A stretch of 64,000 bases of DNA, taken from positions 124,001 through 188,000 of the forward strand of contig JAHLEZ010000027.1 in assembly GCA_020726505.1 (NCBI GenBank), given 5' to 3'. Within the stretch, counting starts at the first letter, position 1. Every line of letters starts with the position of its first letter. The DNA comes from Leptodontidium sp. MPI-SDFR-AT-0119. Taxonomy: Eukaryota; Ascomycota; Leotiomycetes; Helotiales; Leptodontidiaceae. Under the pieces are notes generated by a model. The model ran no database searches. It worked only from the letters and a program-made list of their open reading frames with translations, and was not told where the DNA came from. Made by a program: the position numbers and the translations under genes. This document shows positions 23,671 to 35,400 of this stretch, piece by piece.

Positions 23671-24924
23671 CTCTAGGGCAGCCTTTCAACGCTATGAGGC
23701 TTTAAGTCGTTAAAGACGTAGCTCCCTAGGATTCTATATAACCCTACCCTAGGCGTTGACGTGTCTAGGGTACTTTATATCTAGAGTTACGCTCTCAGCG
23801 GCTAGCCAGCCCTTCTTTTGGAGCTTCTCACGGAACTTAGCAAACTCAAGTAATTTGAGCCGTTATTGAAGAGTAACCGTTTAAGCGTCGGAGAGCTCTA
23901 TTGAGGGGCGAGACAGGCTCTTGCCTATAAGAGCTAGCTCTACCTTTGCGCACACCACAGGGGGCCAACGATGAAGTCGTTCGCCGGCCTCTAAGCAGGG
24001 GCACGGTTGTAGAGCAGCCGGAGGAGTCGTAGAGGGAGCATCTAGTCGACCACTGAGGGTAGCGTACACTAAAGAGACAGAGGTTTTAGAGTCGATTACA
24101 CGGTAAAAGTGTACTTAAAGAATGCGCGTATACTCTTCTAAAGACCGTGTTTACTCGCCCATTGTATTAGCCTCGTTAGCCTTCCTGAGTTACTTAGAGG
24201 CCCACTTAGGGGCTAACTTCTTTTCTACTACCTCTAAAAAGTCCTTCTTTAGTTAGAACCCCTTTAGCTCAAGGAGCTGCTTTGCCTTTGCTCTTAAATA
24301 CGCCAGAAACTAGTTTAAGAGCCACTTTAGCGGAGTAACGGAACTTAGCTTCGCAATAGCGAGCACCTTAAAGTACTAGTTCCGTACGTGCTCCTTTATA
24401 TCCTCCTCTATTAAGGCGTACCTCAGTTGTAGAGCCCGTATGAGGTTTTGTAACGAGAGCTTACCGCTGAGAATCAGTTACTCTTGAAGTGGCTCTCGCA
24501 TTATAAGAGGGACTGTTTAGCGTACTCACGTCTACAAGGCCTAGTACCGTGAATTTAAGGTGCTCTAGCGAGAGTATTAAATTTAGTATTCGCGTAATTA
24601 GTAGGTATACTCCTCCTTAACATCTACGAATCGCGCAACCGTTTATATTAGCCGGGGCCCCTTCTACTCTGACACGTCCGCTGCCTAATCCTCTAAAGCT
24701 TGTCTCCGCACCTTGTTTTCCACCTTAATTAACTCGTCTATTGACATAGGGAGCTTTAGCTCAACTAATGCCGTATACGGAGTATTTAGTCCATCGGGGT
24801 CGACTTGACTCCACGCGCCTACGGTCATAGCTTGAGCTTTAAGCTCAACTAGCTATAGAGGAAAGGAGTGTTTGTTAGTAGAGAGCTGAATTGATGTGGC
24901 GCTAGCGAAGGCGTCTGAGGCCAT
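23635..24924 (-). pseudogene. Gag of element C, with RIP stops
   Basis: A single 430-codon frame from ATG at 24924 (MASDAFASATSIQLS) to TGA at 23635. It is interrupted only by TAG/TAA codons, each one change from CAG/CAA. Features in order: LNTPYTALVELKLPMSIDEL; a helical central region LIRALQLRYALIEEDIKEHV; LLNFLAYLRAKAKQLLEL-like sequence with a stop; AKFREKLQKKGWL; and near codons 300-325 CPCLEAGERLHRW...VC, a C-x-C...H...C knuckle of the kind in fungal copia Gag. It would form the particle shell; pol must come from another element. The stretch 23881-24069 is its longest open part. Confidence 0.78.
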
Positions 24925-25129
24925 GATGAGAACAGCCGAAGGTATATTGAGGTGCGTTAAGGAGAGGTAGGCTCAGTCGTATTAAGGCTTTAAAAGGTAT
25001 TATTATGAGAGTCTTGTCGTGTTTTCTAGGTAGGGGAGATCAACACACCGCTCTTTTGAAGAGGCACCTCTCCCTTTAGAGGCTCACTTAGTTAAATCAA
25101 CAGCTTGCGCGAAGCGCGGGGCTCATAAC

Positions 25130-25292
25130 TGTAGTACAGAAGTAGAGTATAAAGTAAGGTGCTTTTAAAGTAGTAATCAAGTCGTCTGAATTCTGTAAAA
25201 GGAGGCTCGTAGGGAGTAACTGACTACATACACGAATAGGGGCTGGCTGACTCAGCAGCGCCATGGTGCCGTAGGCCCGTGCCTGTACGACA
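25130..25292 (-). repeat. 5' LTR of element C (163 bp)
   Basis: Starts TGTAGTACAGAAGTAGAG and ends CCTGTACGACA. Partner of 23135-23297. Confidence 0.92.
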
Positions 25293-25297
25293 CAAAA

Positions 25298-25421
25298 TCT
25301 TACGAATTAAATTTAATAGCCGCTACTTCTTAATAAGCCGTTTTTCTTTTAGCTAGTCTAAATTCCCGTTTTGGCCTATAATTAGGCTTTCCTCTTAGTT
25401 TCCTTTAAGAGTAGTCTTTAG
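25298..25421 (-). pseudogene. G1 continued: short piece between elements C and G2
   Basis: 124 bp of G1 left between two insertions, bounded by the CAAAA and TTTAG duplications. Minus-strand frame is Lys-rich (LKEKRLIKK), fitting the end of gag or the linker to protease. Confidence 0.55.
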
Positions 25422-25722
25422 TGTTACGGCTGGCAAGAGGTTGATACGGCGAGTTGACTCTAGCTGTGTATTTGGGCCTTTAGCTACGCTCAGAATCGAG
25501 AAGAAAAGACAAGGAGGAAAGGAGAGCTCTTTATAAGGGAGGGCTCGAGTATAAATATATAAAGGACCCTCCTAATAGGGCCTAGCGTAGTCGCGTGCCG
25601 TTCACGTTAATATGTCGTAGGCTCGCCACCTAGTCTTCCTTATCGGCTTAGCGCCGTCGTATAGCCAGTAATATTACGGGCCCGTGTCGGTTAGAATACG
25701 AGGCGTATCGTAGGTCGTAATA
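25422..25722 (-). repeat. 3' LTR of G2 (301 bp)
   Basis: TGTTACGGCTGGCAAGAGG to GGTCGTAATA (CA now TA). It holds TATAAATATATAAAGG on the plus strand near 25551. Aligns throughout with 39717-40017. Confidence 0.93.
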
Positions 25723-28289
25723 TTACTCCCCCCTCTTAAAAAACTATGTCCGCGCAGTTATAGCTATAACTGTGTCGTCTTTTAGGTCGTTATAGTCGTC
25801 GATACTAGCGTTATAAGCCTCTAGCCACTTTAGGAGAGCTCTTGGCGGGCCTTTAGTATTCAGATGTTTTAGGTGGAACCTCTTAACTATATACAGAGCT
25901 ATTATAATATCTAAGCATAAGTATTATTCTAGGTCTTCGTCGGCGCCTAGCCACTTAATACGGTAGAATAGCTTATTCCGTATAACCTTAAAGCCAAGGA
26001 TGCCTTTAATTTCTTACTTATCTTACTTAGGTAATAGCTAGATAAGTGCCGGCGTGGCTCTAGCTTGTCTAGGTAAGGGGTTGTCGACGTACTTGCGGAG
26101 CGAGTGAGAGTGGAATACGGGATAAATTTGCTAGTCTTCTAAGAGCTTAACCCTCTAACTCTCTTCTTCCTTAGCGACTACCTTGACTAGGCCGTACTAC
26201 TTATTAAAGAGCTTCCTTAAGGGTCAGTCGACATTTTAGTTCCGAGTATTAACTAGTATTAAGTTACTAACGTCTTAATTAACGGCGCGTCGCCTACGGT
26301 TCGCTAGTCGTTTTATTTTCTCTTGTTAATCTTTTAAGGACGACTGTGCGACTTTAATAACTTCCTTTATTCGTAATGTTATTTATAGAGCCTCCTCGCG
26401 ATTGAGTTTCTCTGTGGCTATAGCCGGCGGCTCTAAGTTAATTAAGTCCTAGGAAGTCCTTGGCTTAACGCCGTTAAGTAACTAAAAAGGGGACAGGCGG
26501 CTTAAGGACTCGTGCGGTAATATTAGTTAAGTAATGTTTATAATTAATAAGAAGTCACTCTAATTGTCTTAGTAGTAGTAACAAAAGGGACAAAGCCGTT
26601 ACTTAATATATTAGTTCTTCACTTCCGTTTAGCCGTTAACGTTTAGGTTATACGCCGTCGTTAGCTTTACCTTAGTTCCGAGGATGTAATAGTACTCCTT
26701 CTAAAAGGAGGGGACAAACTAAAGTCCGTGGTTTAAGATAATAGAGTCCGGTATACCGAAGTGTCGAGTCTAATAGACGAGGAAAAGAATAGCTATACCT
26801 TTAGCCGTAATTATATTATTATAAGGTATTAAGACCGGTTTCTTAGACAAGCGGTTAATAATAACTATAACGAAGTTATAGCCTTTCTTGTTTAATAGTA
26901 GCTTTATAAAGTTCATTATTAAGTATTAATACGGCCGGGTAGGGATTAGCAGGGGGTATAAGAAGCTAGGGGTTTTATCCTTACAGGCTTTTTGTCGGGA
27001 GCAACTATAGTTTGTTACGTATCGAGCTATATCTATAGTAAGGCCGTTTTAATAATATTTGCGACTTAGTAATGCCTTTATCTTTCCGATCCCTGCGTGT
27101 GTTATCGAAGGTTAAGAATGTATATGGCGGATAAGTGTTGTGTAAAGCTCCGGTGGCTCTAAGGGCACTTCTAGGCGGCCCTAAAAAAGTAACTTGTCAT
27201 TTATTAGCTTATAATTTAACGATTATTCCTTAGCTTTTTATTAGAGAGGCTTTAGCGCAGGCGAAGTCTTATTAGCTAGGAGCACTTAGTTAATAACGTC
27301 GTATTTTGCGATGTTATATATTATTATGGAGTTCGGGTCTAACTCTTCCGCGGTAGGCGTTTCTAAGTTAATTAATACTCTTGTATTAGGCTCGGGTTCT
27401 GGCTCTAGGTCGTCACGTAGCTTAACGTCGTGATCCGGGATTATGGCCTTTATAGGTGCTAGGGGTATCGTCTTTACGACTTTAATATAAGCGTCTATTG
27501 GATTAATAGCGGAGAGCTAGAGGTCGCTGGTGACTCGCGGGTCGATTTTATTAGTCGGGATTAGCTATTGACTACGGATAGCCCGCTTGCGTGCCTCTAT
27601 AGCCGTGAGGTCTTAATCTCGACGAGACAAGGTATTAGCTAACGTATTAGTCGTCCCGGTATAATATATAATTGTAAAATAGAAATCTGTAAACAACTTA
27701 GCTTATTAAGCCTACCGAGTTATAAGGTCCTTAGTAGTTATAAAGTACTTTAGGGCTCAGTAGTTTATGTAAATAAGGACATTTTTCTAGGTACTTAAGA
27801 GCTTCGGGCGATATTACTTAAATAACTAGAAGATTACTAGTATCTCTTTGTCGTAAATCGAGTAGTTAAGCTCGGGGTCCGTTATAGTTTTCGAGAAATA
27901 TCTTACGAGGTAAAAGGTGTCGTCCTCTTAAAGTTAAAATAGAACCCTAGCGACGACTTTATCCGAGGAATTAGTCTTTAGCCGCGTTTGCTTAGTAAGG
28001 TCGTAGTAGCGAAGAACCGGCGTAAATTAGAGGGCTTCTTAGAGAGTCTCTTAGGCGTTTTTATAAGCGTTGTCGAAGACGAAGGGAACGTCCTTTTTAG
28101 TGAGTATTATAAGGGGACGTGTAATGTGATTATAGCTTTAATAAACCGGCGGTAAAAGTTATAAAAGCTAAAATAACTCTATATACCCCGCACATTGTCG
28201 GCGTATCGTTAGTCTTTAATTACACTAATTTTCTCTAGGTTTACTTTCACGCTATTAACTCTAATAACAAATCCTAAGAACCTTGTCTT
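25723..28289 (-). pseudogene. G2 pol, 3' half: RNase H, integrase, chromodomain
   Basis: Minus strand. RNase H near 27920-27700 reads VRYFSKTITDPELNYSIYDKEIL and ALKYFITTKDLITR. Integrase follows toward 26200. The C-terminal chromodomain lies at about 25985-25770: NKLFYRIKWLGADEDLE, then KRFHLKHLNTKGPPRALLKWLEAY and SIDDYNDL. Chromodomains of this kind steer gypsy integration to modified histone H3. The reverse transcriptase half lies at 36291 onward; C3 cut the gene just after the active site. Confidence 0.85.
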
Positions 28290-28546
28290 TGTCGGTGTAG
28301 TACCGGTTTATATACTACGCCGTATATGTAAATATATTCTAATGCGAGTATAGCGACAGAGTAATAAATAGTTAGTTCAAAAATCTGTGTATTTTCTAAG
28401 AGAGTGCGAGGAGAGCTAGACTATATACTACGAAACCCCACCGAATCTTTACCGAAACTAGTCTGGCTAAGCTCTAACCCCTGACTTTAACCCACACTTA
28501 CTTTTCTAAACTGAAGTATACTTATATAAGGACCTGTAAATTAACA
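28290..28546 (-). repeat. 3' LTR of C3 (257 bp)
   Basis: TGTCGGTGTAGTACCGG to TGTAAATTAACA. Matches 36029-36285 apart from transitions. Confidence 0.93.
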
Positions 28547-28806
28547 TAAGTAAAATTTCCTTTAGAAAAACTATTTCTAATACACGTAAAAGTAAACAAT
28601 AAGTAATATATAAGAAATAATAAATAAAATGACAAAGTATTTAATAGCGTTTAATTCTGGCCTGACAGTGTCCTGAAAGTGCCCCGAAAGGGGTCCGAAT
28701 ATAGCGAGGCGCAATAGCGAGGTTAAGCGAGAACTAGTAATAATAGGAACTCTTAGTATTATATAACGTAATAAATATATATATGTCACCTCCCCCTAAA
28801 GGTTTA
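28547..28806. other. 3' untranslated stretch of C3
   Basis: AT-rich, no credible gene. Near its right end the minus strand has TTTAGGGGGAGGTGACAT, a purine-rich run, and a hairpin-like CCCCTTTCGGGG around 28681-28692. The 70-residue minus frame here looks like chance. Confidence 0.5.
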
Positions 28807-29093
28807 TGTTAGATTTTGACTTCGGTAACTCGTGCCGATTCTACGCTAGAGAACAGCCGAAGTAATCTCCACTGCTTACGCGGCCCGGAAATTACTCTCG
28901 TATTCGATTACGTAGTCCGTAAGAGCCACGTAATCGATTACGTAGTCGTCGAAGCTTCTAGAGAAGCTAATATTATATATAACTACCGAAGAGCCCTTAT
29001 GGCTCTTCTCTCAAGTAAGCAATCTACTTTGTCTCTAATCACGTGTTCACCTACTGCGCTTCCTCTCTTCTGATTGGCTCACCTATTTTCACA
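28807..29093 (+). mobile_element. 287-bp solo LTR family, copy 2
   Basis: Perfect GTTTA duplication (28802-28806 and 29094-29098). TGTTAGATTTTGACTT to CTATTTTCACA. More than nine tenths identical by eye to 18974-19260 (inverted) and 51188-51479, and clearly richer in G+C than its surroundings. Confidence 0.88.
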
Positions 29094-29327
29094 GTTTAAA
29101 ATCTCCTTAACAAACACATATACAACTACCGTACGTATACTACTTTTTAATCTCCCTAAATTCACTTAATATAACTTAAAAACTAATATTTCTAAAAAGA
29201 CTATATTAAATTAAATAAACAAACCAAAAGTAAATATACTCTTTAGAGATAGTTCAGTAGAGAAACGGTATACTAACTGAAAACAGTGCCTACACTTATA
29301 CCTATAAGAGCGCTCGACCTTATATAC

Positions 29328-29335
29328 TATAAATA
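29328..29335 (+). promoter_or_regulatory. TATA box of the C3 antisense gene
   Basis: TATAAATA within ACTATAAATACT, the same 12-mer as upstream of the antisense gene of family A, although the two elements are otherwise unrelated here. Confidence 0.45.
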
Positions 29336-29344
29336 CTATATTTA

Positions 29345-30240
29345 GTGCGTTCGTCTCCTCACAAAGAATCTATCCCTCGAATACGCCTTTAATAATTTTA
29401 AGAGTAAGAAATACGTATATTACGTAGAGAAGAAGTCCCGGTATAACTTAATAAGTATTCCTATTTCTTTTCCCTATTTTAAATTATATCCGAATCCTCG
29501 CCGAAAGTACTCTAGATATACAGTTACTAATATATAATAGATTCTATAGTTTATTACTAAAGAATACCTTCGTCTAATTACTGCCCTCGAGGCAAAAGAT
29601 AAAGAAGCTATTATTATTGCCGCTAAATTAATTAATTCGGCATTATTAGTCGCTACTACTAGTATACTAAAGACTATTAAGGAGTTGTCGTTAGCGTTAT
29701 TAAAAGAAACTCGCGCTATACGCCGGGAAATCGCTAACTTAGCCAACTTACAAGTAATAAGTTAACCCCCTTATTCTTTTTTAATATTAAGGCTCCTAAG
29801 TATTAACGCTTTATATAATAAGAGACGGTATTAGTCTTAAACTAGCTCCTTACCGTCGTCTCCTCTGCCGCCACTAAGCGTAATAGGGAGGACGGCAGTG
29901 AGGACAATCCTCTTATTAAGCGCCCCTATTAAAGTCGCCGCTATAGCGCGGAGGAGGAGGACAAAGAACCTTTTTAAATATTTATAAGTAGGGGATTCGG
30001 CCCTGTTTTAGATTAACTTTATAGTAAGTTCTTTGTAGCGGCACTTTTTTTATACTACTATATAGGAGTAGCCCCCTACGGTGAAACCGGTAGTTTATCC
30101 TTATTAAAGTGTCGTCGTAAGGCCGCCCGTTAGTACTTTAAATTAGAGGGTGTTTTAAAACTAAATCGAGTGTGTTTTTGACTTCGTAAATTAATTAAAT
30201 ATGAAAATAACCACAAGTAATAAATTAATAAATAAGGGTT
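29345..30240 (+). pseudogene. Antisense accessory gene of C3, RIP-degraded
   Basis: Plus strand, convergent with C3 pol, which ends near 30450. An exon to about 29749 reads KEYLRLITALEAKDKEA, KLINSALLVATTSILKTIKEL and RAIRREIANLANLQ, helical and possibly a coiled coil. An intron-like GTAATAAG...ATTAAG gap (about 29750-29795) follows. The next exon has KRNREDGSEDNPLIKRP, a possible nuclear signal, then EEEDKEPF, RGFGPVL and SLSLLKCRRKAAR. Internal stops are TAA/TAG/TGA, explained by C-to-T. The N-terminus and both ends are uncertain. No family recognised and no clear similarity to the A product. Confidence 0.52.
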
Positions 30241-30439
30241 ATAAGGAAATAAAAAATCGACGAGTATAAGAAACCCCTTTATTACTAGTCCGAATTAACT
30301 CCGGTTAACTATTGAACTTAACCCTTTATTTTGATAGTAAGGATATTAGTATTAATAAAATCCCGAAGAGCCTTATTCAGAGCGCTCTTCGTCATAGCGT
30401 TGGCAGGATTATTAGCGTTATTAATTTATTAAACCTCTG

Positions 30440-32249
30440 TTAGCTCTCTGCGTTCGTATAATTAACGAATAGCTATAATATCGATTATTAAGCGCTTTTC
30501 TTTTGTCGTACCGAGCTTAATAATATACTTATAAAGAGACAGAGAATCCGTGTAGACGACGGTAGGGAGACGTGATATGCCTAGCTTGTTAGTTACTATA
30601 TTAATAGTAGTACTAAGGGAAATTAATATATTAATGCTAGTTATTATAGTATATAACTCTAATACGAGTGCCGCACGGGTTACTCTCTTATATTTTATTA
30701 AGCTAGTATATACGATATTACCGGCCATAGTAAATTGCGTATCCCCTACCGTTTTAGTACCGATTACTAATACGAAACCTATTTACGAACTCAAGTCTTT
30801 ATTATTAGTAAAAGAGCCGTCTACAAAAACGTAGACTTTCGTAGACCGTAAGTCGACTAGTACGTATTATAGTCCCCTTTCTAAGTTGTTTATCTGCTAT
30901 TTAAGGCGTAAGTTTAGGGCCTTAACGTTGTCTTCCGTCGGATCTTAGTGTTGCGCTACGACTAATAAGTTAAATGTTACTTCTAGCTAACATATAGTAG
31001 TAAAATAAGCCGCACGAGCTCGCTACTCTCTATAAGCCTTTTTGTAGTCCTCTTTTCTAGCGTCTACTAGCTCTAGCCTTATTCCCTGACTTTTCTAAGA
31101 CATATAGAGGCTGTCCCCGTCTATAGTAATAGTACACTTATTAAACGTAATAGTTTTAGTAAGGAGTAGTACTCGTATTAGCTTCGTTAGAAAACCGGCC
31201 TTAGTAATCTTATCTTACTCTCTTACTAAGAAGTCCTTGTTCCTTAGAATTAACGTGTCGTCTGTTTGTATACTTACGACCCTAAATTCATGGCTTTCCT
31301 TAGTGTTAATTAGTAGGCATAGGTCGTATATTAAGGTCTTTATTTATAAGTTCTCTACATAGTGCTTGTAATATATATTAAACTAATAATTTCCAGACTT
31401 AAGTATATTGTATAACGGTAGTATTACTATAAATACTATATTAAGTGGGAACTCGTTTGCGATCTCTTTTAGTAGCCACGCAAATATATCCCGGAGGAGC
31501 CTTGTCTCTGCCTAGACATAGGCTTAAGTAATGTCCTGGATAGCTAGATATAATTCAGACCCTTTTCGGAGGCGATTCGTATACCTTGCGGTAGTAACTA
31601 AAAATATTAGTAACCGCTAGCTAGACCGTTAAATTGTCGGAGACTGAGTTAAAATCTCTCTCTTGCCTTTGTCGTTAAAGTATTAAATTACTAGTCTTGA
31701 CTTCTTATATAGAGTTGACGTCTCCTTGCCTTTGACTTCGTCTACTATTCTTGACTTAAAGATGTGGTGGCCTCTTACTCTAAGGTCGTCCTTATAAATA
31801 GGCACAAAAACACCCCTTTTAATAAGTACGTCGTATTCTGTCCTTTAGGACTACTAGAATAGTGGCCTAAGTGTTATAATCTTCCCTTTAGTACGAAGTT
31901 TAATAAATAACTCTCGGTCCCTCGTCTCCTTTTTAGTTAGAAACACTTTAATATTGTAATTATTATTAATAGTTAGTAAATCTAAGAGGTGTTTCGTAAA
32001 TAGAATTTAGACAGCGATTCGGGGTAAATTTAGTACTATTTTAATAGTGTTTCTGATTAGAGATCCTAGATATTATTTATAAATATCTTCTAGTAAGTTT
32101 TCTTTTTGTCGTTTAATACTAAAAGTGTCTATTTTAAAGGGACGAACTATAGTTAATTAAAACGTACGTATTCTCTTATTTCTTATATTAATCCTATATA
32201 ATTCTCCTTTTATACTTAAGAAATTGTAAGGTTTTGTCTATCTTTTACC
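30440..32249 (-). pseudogene. C3 pol: reverse transcriptase and RNase H
   Basis: Minus strand. QTDDTLIL near 31270 stands where most copia elements have YVDDMLI; this QTDD variant is known from some fungal copia lineages. RNase H at 30462-30728 is still open for 88 codons, with VTRAALVLELYTII, VVYTDSLSLYKYIIKLGTT and EKRLIIDIIAIR. These fit the copia pattern ASELYA..., TDS.SLY..L.KLGTT and EKRL.ID. The open stretch is what is left of the gene, not a gene of its own. Confidence 0.85.
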
Positions 32250-32420
32250 TGTCACGACACAAGAGCCTTGGACGCAGAAGGTTGACTTAACACTTAGAAT
32301 ACAAAACTATAGAGCTACTCTACAGGAGGGAGCCATATATATAGGGAGTCGGAGGGGAGTCGGACCTGTTCCGGACCCCTGACCTAGCCGAACCCTAGCC
32401 GAAGCATACCTGTCGTAACA
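32250..32420. mobile_element. 171-bp solo LTR in C3
   Basis: TGTCACGACACAAGAGCC to ACCTGTCGTAACA, with a perfect TTACC duplication (32245-32249 and 32421-32425). Contains GGAGTCGG twice and GGACC/CCGGACCCC. A single copy in the window; its family is not otherwise seen. Confidence 0.8.
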
Positions 32421-32425
32421 TTACC

Positions 32426-35400
32426 TTCTTAATACACTAAAACTTAATTATTAAGGTAGAGACTATAAATATAAGTGGTTCCGGGGCCGTTTCGTATAAC
32501 TAACGTATTATTGACTTTACGCGTAATATAAATTTTCTATACTTCCTTTATAACTTTCTTAATCGTAGCCACACGTTACTCGACTAATAGATTTAGGGGG
32601 TCTAACTCCGTTATTCTAAAGTATACGCCGAAGATAAGTAGTGTAGGGATAAGCCTATTAAGTCCAGCTATATTATTTACTGCTTTTACTGTTATTTGTA
32701 GTTAGTCTTTGTCGCTTAACTCAGGGTGCTCTTTTATAATGATTTTATAGGCACGGCGTAATAGGCGGTAGTATCGCTCCACTTTATTAATTAAATAGTG
32801 TACTTTAATAAGTACTAGCTTAAGAGTATTACCCACAAATCTAAGTACACTCCGAAACTCTTTAAAATTAAAATTAGTGTTATAGTCGTACACGACGAAA
32901 TCCGGGGGTCTAAGGTAAGTGTTAATTTATACTGACTTAAATACGTTAAAGGTAGCCTAAGCCGTAGCCGAACCGGGGGCCTTTTAAAGTAATTTCGCCG
33001 CACTAAAACCTGTTACCTTATTTATTATATAAAGGGTATATTGTTCTTTAAACATTGCGATATCGACGTAGACTATATAATTGAAGTCAACGTCGTCTTA
33101 TAGTTTAAAGCGGAACTTATATAAAGTATTTATATGTTTTTAGTAATACTTACACATCTCTTTAACCCTTAATATAACTTCCGAGTTATACTTATAGCTA
33201 ACTTAATCTAGCAAGTACTAAAGACGTTTTACCGAAGGGTGTCCGAAACGCTTATAAAGCTAACGTATTTCTAGTTTAGTTAGGTGGCATATATTTATTG
33301 TTCCGGTTAAAGTATCTAGTAATTGACAATATTAGTCTAAAAGTAGCTATAAATGCCTATACTTCCGTATAATTAAGTGCTTCTTGTTGCCCTAAATTAA
33401 GACATTGCGCAGGTTATTGTATTACGCGTTAAGTGTATCTAACTATTATAAACAAACTAGAAATAAGATATTTATGTCTACGATTTAAAAGTCTATTTCT
33501 TTAGCCGGAGTATTAATTATAGCGACTCCTAGAGACGGTCGCGAACCGGCACTAAATGTGATTTAGCTTTAGCCCGCCTAACTAATATTAAACTTAATAT
33601 CTTGAATTCGTTATAATACCTATAGTTAATTAATTTCTCTCGTGTTTTTATTAAATGCCCTTATATTAATTAATAGACTTTAAAAGAATTTGTCTATTTA
33701 TTGCGTTATATAAGCCTTACTAAGAGCGGGTCTCTTGATTTTACTTTTTAAGATATAAGTAGCCTTCCTCTTTTTAAGTTGCCTTATGACTTCTCGTGTA
33801 TTATATTATGCCTCACTTATTATAAATATAGTCGTGAAGTTTGCGATACTATTATTATTATCGTCGTCGGAACTCTTTAAAGAATCGTTAATATCTATTA
33901 AAGTGTCTAAATCCGTATCTTAGTAATTTCCTAAATAGTGTCTAGATATAGTCCGGTTCTAGTCTAAATTAGGGTCGATCCCCTTAATATAAGCTAAGTA
34001 ACTTTTAAAGGTCTTATCTGTGGCTTTTACTCCTTTGGCCTTATATACCGCGAAGTATCTTGCCTTAGACGCTACTTACTCTTCGTCTAAGTAGCGACTA
34101 CTATAACAATCTATCTTCTTATAAATAATACAGCCTATATAGCCTAGTATAAGCTAGAATTTGTCTCTGCGTTTGTTTTTACTTGAAAATTTTATCTTGT
34201 AGTTAAAGTAATAAGCCGTCTTATTTACGACATAAGATTAGTGGCGATTTATATATAATCTAAAGTACTTACTTACCTTTAATCCCGAGTTATAAGTTAC
34301 CTTAACGCTAACGGCGGAGTAAAGACTATTTATTAATATAAGGAAAGTAAGGAGTGCCTAAAATAAAGCCATCTTAAAGAGGGGGTTCCCTAATACTCCT
34401 TACACGAGTTTATTACAGAGCGTCTTATCGTTTTATATATTATTATCTTTTAGGCTAAGTTAAATATTTTATAGTTCCTTAGCGAAGTTCTTTAATTAAG
34501 TTAGTATTAGTTTTCCCGTTTAGTAAGGCTCTTCTTAAAATAACGAGAAAGTCAGACTAAACTACTAACTAAGGAACTTATTAACTCTCTCTTCTGTCTT
34601 AAAGTGTTCGCGAGTCGTCTTAATAAGCTTATTAAATGAGTACCCCTTATTTTAGAGGTACTAGTAGTAATACGAACTAGCTTTATCTTATAACATCGAC
34701 GGAAAGGCTCGGTTCTAAACCTTAGTCTTAACTAATACTCTTTAACACAAGTCGGCGAAGATATAAAGCTTCTTATTTAAGTAGTCCTTGTCTCCGCTAT
34801 ATTAAAGCTCCTTAGTGTATATCTTAGTAAAGTTTACTAACGATTTTGCTTAGTCTAGGGTTAATAGATTTATAATATATTATAATAGTCGAATTAGCTC
34901 TGTATATAGTCTAGTAGTCCTAGGAACTTCAAATAGTAATAATAACTTGTCCCGTAGGTATATTACTAGCGTTAGTGTAGGATTCGGCAACGCGTAGTTA
35001 TTTAATTTCCACGAGTGGAGATTACTTAAGAGATCCTTCTTAAGAGTAAATAAGAACTCTTTCTTTAAGACTATAAGTGGGGGGGTTACGCTATATAAAT
35101 CCTCGGCTTTATCTCCTTTAGTAAGGGAGATCTTAAGTAATCTTAATAGCTAAATCGTTTTTATAAGCTTTACTCTTAACCCTTTTAAAGGAGTGTTTTC
35201 CTTTATAAAATAAATAACTACCTTTAATTAGTACTATAAAGATATTAGGGGTTAATTTTATTAGAGTATTATTAGGATTAGTAATAGTAAGCGAGAGACT
35301 AATTCCCGGATGTGATTCGGTACTAATTCGGGGTAGTTCCGAATTTGTATTTCTACTTAGTCTCCTGGCTACACATTCTCTTTAGCTTATACTACTTTTA

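Larger units (their letters stand above)
23135..25292 (-). mobile_element. Non-autonomous copia element C carrying gag only (2158 bp)
   Basis: 163-bp LTRs at 23135-23297 and 25130-25292, with a perfect CAAAA duplication (23130-23134 and 25293-25297). Minus strand: a polypurine tract CTGGGGGGTA abuts the left LTR, and the primer site GTTATGAGCCCCGCGC abuts the right one. The 1.83-kb interior codes for a Gag and nothing else; there is no room for pol. LTR ends match those of A and D. Its G+C is far higher than in A, so it is young or was mutated less. Confidence 0.88.

Noticed and set aside
30577..30834. 85-residue plus-strand frame in C3
   Set aside because: It is the reverse side of the RNase H domain, which is clearly read on the minus strand.
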